NCBI RefSeq assembly: GCF_003182475.1
Contig: NZ_QGTS01000010.1
Span: forward strand, 62,001-126,000
Origin: Mangrovibacter plantisponsor
Lineage (GTDB): Bacteria; Pseudomonadota; Gammaproteobacteria; Enterobacterales; Enterobacteriaceae
DNA: 64,000 nucleotides
Direction of reading: 5' to 3'
Under the pieces are notes generated by a model. The model did no database searches. It worked only from the letters and a program-made list of their open reading frames with translations, and was not told the origin of the DNA. The stretch's first letter is position 1. Each line of letters starts with the position of its first letter. A program made the position numbers and the translations under genes. Of this stretch, positions 60,816 through 64,000 are shown piece after piece.

Positions 60816-60829
60816 TTTCATATATGAAA
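60816..60829. promoter_or_regulatory. candidate ArsR operator
   Basis: A perfect palindrome, TTTCATATATGAAA, lies in the 240-bp AT-rich arsR-ilvN gap. A related half, CGAATATGAAAAG, lies between arsR and arsB near 60376. The rest of the gap holds the ilvN terminator and nothing else I can support. Confidence 0.55.
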
Positions 60830-60941
60830 GTTTCTAAAAACGCGAATGAAGCACCAGGCATACAACAGGGGAAAGGCGCAACACGGCTGGCGCAGTAAAT
60901 TGACCGGCGGGAAGAGCTGCGGGTATCACACATAAAGCCAA

Positions 60942-60966
60942 CGGCCGGAAGCGAACCTCCCGGCCG
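60942..60966 (-). terminator. terminator of ilvBN
   Basis: A 7-bp perfect stem (CGGCCGG with CCGGCCG) lies 24 bp past the ilvN stop on the minus strand, followed by a loose T-containing tail (TTGGCTTT). Confidence 0.65.
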
Positions 60967-60989
60967 GTACCTGAACCAACAGAAAAGCG

Positions 60990-61280
60990 TTACTGGAAAA
61001 ACAGCCCCAGCTTATTAAACACGCCAGGATCCGCTTCATGGCGGGTAACCTGTACTACATCTTCCAGTTTGTCTATCTGGCTAATCATTTGCTCAAGGCG
61101 CTGGTCATCCAGCACCTGCAACCAGATACGGCTCTGTTCGCCATTTTCCAGTGGCAGACACAAAATCCCTTCAACGTTAAATGCCCGGCGGGCAAACAAC
61201 CCACATACATGGGACATCACGCCCGGGTGGTTATGCACGGTTAGTTCCAGGATAACGGCTTCACAATGTTGTTGTTGCAT
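60990..61280 (-). CDS. ilvN: acetolactate synthase I small subunit IlvN
   Basis: 96 residues, the E. coli length. ACT-domain regulatory subunit ([25 protein letters not shown]) giving valine feedback inhibition to IlvB. Starts 3 bp after the ilvB stop. Confidence 0.97.
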   Translation of the reverse strand: MQQQHCEAVILELTVHNHPGVMSHVCGLFARRAFNVEGILCLPLENGEQSRIWLQVLDDQRLEQMISQIDKLEDVVQVTRHEADPGVFNKLGLFFQ

Positions 61281-61283
61281 GGC

Positions 61284-62972
61284 TTATTCCCCCACCATTT
61301 CAGTATTGGCCGCACCTGGCGGTACCATCGGATACACTTTTTCATTCGGGTCGATGCTGGCATGAATCAGGCACGGCCCCGGGCGGGATATTGCCTCGCG
61401 CAGTGCAGCCTGCGGGTCAGGCGCTGCATTTAAATCGCAGGTTGCCAGACCAAACCCGGCGGCAATCGGCATGAATTGCGTCATGCCAGGATAGGTACAG
61501 GCATAAACATTCTGGTTATAGAACAGGGTTTGCTGCTGATGCACCAGGCCCAGCGCATGGTTGTTCATCAGTACAATTTTCACATTCAGGCCATTTTCCG
61601 CAAGCGTTGCCATTTCCTGAATATTCATCATCAGGCTGCCATCGCCGGTAAAACAAATCACCGTACGCTCTGGTTCCGCCAGTGCTGCGCCAATCGCCGC
61701 TGGCAGGCCAAAGCCCATTGTGCCCAGGCCGCCGGAAGTCAGCCACTGGCGCGGGCGGTTCAGCGGGTAAGCCTGCGCCACCCACATTTGGTGCTGCCCC
61801 ACATCGGTGGTGATCACCGCGTTGTCATCCACACACTGTGCAACCGCATTGATCAGGCCATAATGGGATAATGGGTCTTCACTGCTGAAGTGGGTGGGAA
61901 ACTCGCGCTGTAAATCATTCACCAGCGCGCGCCACTCTGTGCGGGGTTGTGGCATCACCTGGGGCAGTAACTGCGCCAGTACCTCGCTGACATCACCCTG
62001 AATGGCAACATGGGCCTGTTTGATTTTCCCCAGTTCCGCCCGGTCGATATCCACATGAATAATTTTGGCATTGGGGCAAAACTCTGCCGTTTTACCAATG
62101 GCGCGGTCGTCAAAACGCGCCCCCATCACCACCAGTAAGTCTGCTTCCTGCAGAATATAGTTAGTGCTTCTTGCGCCATGCATCCCCAGCATGCCCAGTG
62201 ATAACGGGTGGTGAGAAGGCAGCGTGCCCAGCGCCATTAATGTCATGGTGGTTGGCAGGTTGGCAGTTTCCGCCAGCTGGCGCGCCTGCTCAGCAGCCCC
62301 AATGGCGCCCCCGCCCAGGTAGAGTACCGGGCGCTTTGCCTGGTTAATCATCGCCGCCGCTTCACTTACTGCCTGGGAGGAAAATGCCGGAGCCCCCTGG
62401 CGCTCGCCTGGTTCAGGCAGGCAATCAAGGTCGATTTCCGCCGTCTGAATATCTTTCGGGATATCCACCCACACCGGGCCCGGGCGGCCAGACTGAGCAA
62501 TACGGAACGCGTCACTGATAACCTGCGGTAATTCGCTGATATGGCGCACCAGGTAGTTATGTTTGGTAATGGGAATGGAGATGCCGTAAGTGTCCACCTC
62601 CTGGAACGCATCGGTGCCAATCATGGCGGACGGCACCTGGCCGGTGATACACACCAGTGGAATTGAATCCAGCCGGGCATCGGCAATGGCTGTCACCAGG
62701 TTGGTCGCGCCCGGCCCACTGCAGGCCATACACACTGCGGGTTTTCCCTGGGTTCGCGCCATTCCCTGGGCGATAAAACCAGCCCCCTGTTCGTGGCGAG
62801 CCAGAATATGGCGAATTTGTTTGCTTTCACTTAACGCATCATACAGCGGTAACACGGTACCGCCAGGAATGCCGGTGACCTGGGTTATCCCCTGCCGTTC
62901 CAGTAAGTGAACAATTAACTGCGCGCCTGTCATGCGCTGAGGTTGCGATATGCTGCTGCCCGTTGTTGCCAT
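61284..62972 (-). CDS. ilvB: acetolactate synthase I large subunit IlvB
   Basis: 562 residues, the E. coli length. ThDP enzyme that condenses pyruvate (or pyruvate plus 2-oxobutyrate) in valine and isoleucine synthesis. TPP Glu in PGGTVLPLYDALSES, the arginine FAD/substrate domain in the middle, and the GDGSLMMNIQEMATLAENG Mg-TPP motif are visible. Controlled by the ivbL attenuator upstream. Confidence 0.97.
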   Translation of the reverse strand: MATTGSSISQPQRMTGAQLIVHLLERQGITQVTGIPGGTVLPLYDALSESKQIRHILARHEQGAGFIAQGMARTQGKPAVCMACSGPGATNLVTAIADARLDSIPLVCITGQVPSAMIGTDAFQEVDTYGISIPITKHNYLVRHISELPQVISDAFRIAQSGRPGPVWVDIPKDIQTAEIDLDCLPEPGERQGAPAFSSQAVSEAAAMINQAKRPVLYLGGGAIGAAEQARQLAETANLPTTMTLMALGTLPSHHPLSLGMLGMHGARSTNYILQEADLLVVMGARFDDRAIGKTAEFCPNAKIIHVDIDRAELGKIKQAHVAIQGDVSEVLAQLLPQVMPQPRTEWRALVNDLQREFPTHFSSEDPLSHYGLINAVAQCVDDNAVITTDVGQHQMWVAQAYPLNRPRQWLTSGGLGTMGFGLPAAIGAALAEPERTVICFTGDGSLMMNIQEMATLAENGLNVKIVLMNNHALGLVHQQQTLFYNQNVYACTYPGMTQFMPIAAGFGLATCDLNAAPDPQAALREAISRPGPCLIHASIDPNEKVYPMVPPGAANTEMVGE

Positions 62973-63026
62973 GCTCCAGTATCCTTTTTTCTTCTGGGCC
63001 AGCGTTGTTGGGCGAGTAGGAAGTAA

Positions 63027-63057
63027 AAACCCCGCCCGGTTTGCGCCGGCGGGGTTT
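63027..63057 (-). terminator. ilvBN attenuator (transcription terminator)
   Basis: A 10-bp stem (AAACCCCGCC with GGCGGGGTTT) with five T at its 3' end on the minus strand, between ivbL and ilvB. It is the classic attenuator terminator, coupled to translation of the valine codons in ivbL. Confidence 0.9.
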
Positions 63058-63080
63058 GGAATCGTGCGTTGATTCAGACC

Positions 63081-63182
63081 CTACGGCGCTTTGCCGACGA
63101 CCACCACCACACGCACGACGACCACTACCGCGGCGGTTAGCGCGGTAAGTAGTAGAGCCTGTGCATTGCGGATTGCAGTCAT
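63081..63182 (-). CDS. ivbL: ilvBN operon leader peptide IvbL
   Basis: 33-residue leader (32 in E. coli) MTAIRNAQALLL... ending VVVVVRVVVVVGKAP, with a run of ten valine codons broken by one Arg. Ribosome stalling on these when valyl-tRNA is short prevents the attenuator hairpin. The start codon is at 63182; a longer open frame to 63341 has no homology. Confidence 0.96.
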   Translation of the reverse strand: MTAIRNAQALLLTALTAAVVVVVRVVVVVGKAP

Positions 63183-63352
63183 TTGGGGCCTGTGTTGTGT
63201 TATTTTTACGTTAAAAAATATACAAACACAGCTGGCGAGTTTAAACAACGATTTTTTTGGCAATAACAGGAAATTGTTGCCACGGTCACGTTTCATTGTG
63301 CCGCCTGTCACAACCGTTGCAGCCATGACGCAGTGGTTCACAGCACTGGTGG

Positions 63353-64000
63353 TTACCGGCTCCCCTGTTCAGCACCCAGCCATGCTGCACCGCGCATTCC
63401 GCTGCTCGCCCCGTGCTGTGCAGTAACAATCGGGGTTTGGAAGTGATCGGTAAATACCCGGGGAGCAACCTGTTGCGCCACACCTTCCAGCAACAATGGG
63501 GATTGCGATAACCCGCCACCCAACACAATCACTGCCGGGTCCACCACATTAATGACTGTTGCCAGCAGGCGGGCGAGCTGGCTGCGGAAACGGGCAACCT
63601 GCTGCAGCGCGGCTGAGTCACCAGCCTGCGCACGGCTTATCACCTGCTCACCACAAACCTCTTCCCCGGCCAGCAAGTGGTACCCGCGCGCCAGGCCTGT
63701 ACCCGAAACAAAGCTTTCGGCACAGTTTTCCTGCCCACAATAGCAACGCACAGCAGGGCCATCATTCTCTGGCAGATACCCGGGCAAAGGAATATGGCCA
63801 CACTCCGCCGCTGAGCCATACCCGCCAATAATCAGTTGGTTATTAATCACCAGGCCACCGCCGCAGCCAGTGCCTAATGTCATACCGAACACACTGCTGT
63901 ACCCCGCACCGGCACCATCTCTGGCTTCAGAGAGCGCAAAGCAGTTAGCGTCGTTCGCCAGGGTAACAGGTTGCCCAAGGCGCGCAGCCAAATCCTGCGC
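63353..64000 (-). CDS. ROK-family sugar kinase (5' end beyond window)
   Basis: At least 216 residues of a ROK protein, with the start past position 64000. Visible are NDANCFALSEA, the ATP/substrate motif GTGCGGGLVIN, the ROK zinc site GHIPLPGY...CYCGQENCAESFVSG (Cys-x-Cys-x4-Cys with His), and VVDPAVIVLGGGLS. Resembles the Mak/NagK subgroup. The substrate cannot be set from this part. Confidence 0.85.
   Translation of the reverse strand, partial: AQDLAARLGQPVTLANDANCFALSEARDGAGAGYSSVFGMTLGTGCGGGLVINNQLIIGGYGSAAECGHIPLPGYLPENDGPAVRCYCGQENCAESFVSGTGLARGYHLLAGEEVCGEQVISRAQAGDSAALQQVARFRSQLARLLATVINVVDPAVIVLGGGLSQSPLLLEGVAQQVAPRVFTDHFQTPIVTAQHGASSGMRGAAWLGAEQGSR

Noticed and set aside
1-64000. 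tRNA or rRNA genes, insertion sequences, prophage genes
   Set aside because: None recognised on reading the window; selC is not here.

Overview
This window is a chromosomal segment of an enteric bacterium (Enterobacteriaceae, GC clearly above 50%). Most proteins can be matched residue by residue to E. coli proteins from memory, and three blocks keep the E. coli gene order: xylH-xylR-bax-malS-avtA-ysaA ... selB-selA-yibF-mtlADR-yibL-lldPRD; yiiM-sodA-rha-fdhD/fdoGHI-fdhE; and arsRBC with ilvBN-ivbL. I cannot name the species from sequence alone.

Layout. 1-7.5 kb: end of the D-xylose transporter, XylR, Bax, the periplasmic amylase MalS, AvtA and a ferredoxin-like protein. 7.6-17 kb is accessory: an AraC regulator divergent from a GPH-family sugar transporter and a GH127 beta-L-arabinofuranosidase, then a minus-strand T6SS effector cassette (VasX/BTH_I2691-like effector split by a one-base frameshift in a seven-G tract, followed by two tandem DUF6708-like paralogues). 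17-30 kb: selAB, yibF, the mannitol operon, yibL and the L-lactate operon with two LldR-type operators. 30-48 kb: yiiM, sodA, a TRAP transporter, the complete rhamnose locus (rhaT, rhaR, rhaS, rhaB, rhaA, rhaD, an iron alcohol dehydrogenase, rhaM), grxB, an acetyltransferase and a membrane methyltransferase. 48.8-55.4 kb: formate dehydrogenase-O (fdoG with an in-frame UGA selenocysteine codon) with fdhD and fdhE. 55.4-58.5 kb is accessory: a two-gene ATPase plus HNH pair resembling Septu/PtuAB anti-phage defence and an exported protein of unknown function. 58.5-64 kb: arsRBC, ilvBN with the ivbL attenuator, and a partial ROK kinase.

The most unusual structure is a family of long (about 665 bp), hairpin-rich, apparently non-coding repeats. 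Three tandem plus-strand copies lie at 30.8-32.8 kb, and three minus-strand copies (two truncated) lie at 45.8-47.9 kb, so inverted copies bracket the sodA-TRAP-rha-grxB block. The copies share conserved cores around a variable linker with two recognisable alleles, each present in both clusters. A 10-mer, TTCCGTTCAC, recurs twelve times, always in the orientation of its cluster. The repeat edge falls on the stop codons of two unrelated genes.

Functional links: the window is rich in plant-sugar catabolism (xylose, arabinofuranosides, maltodextrin, mannitol, rhamnose). Rhamnose breakdown yields L-lactaldehyde, which the iron dehydrogenase could reduce or which can be oxidised to L-lactate, the substrate of lldPRD. 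selA and selB supply the selenocysteine that fdoG needs about 30 kb away.
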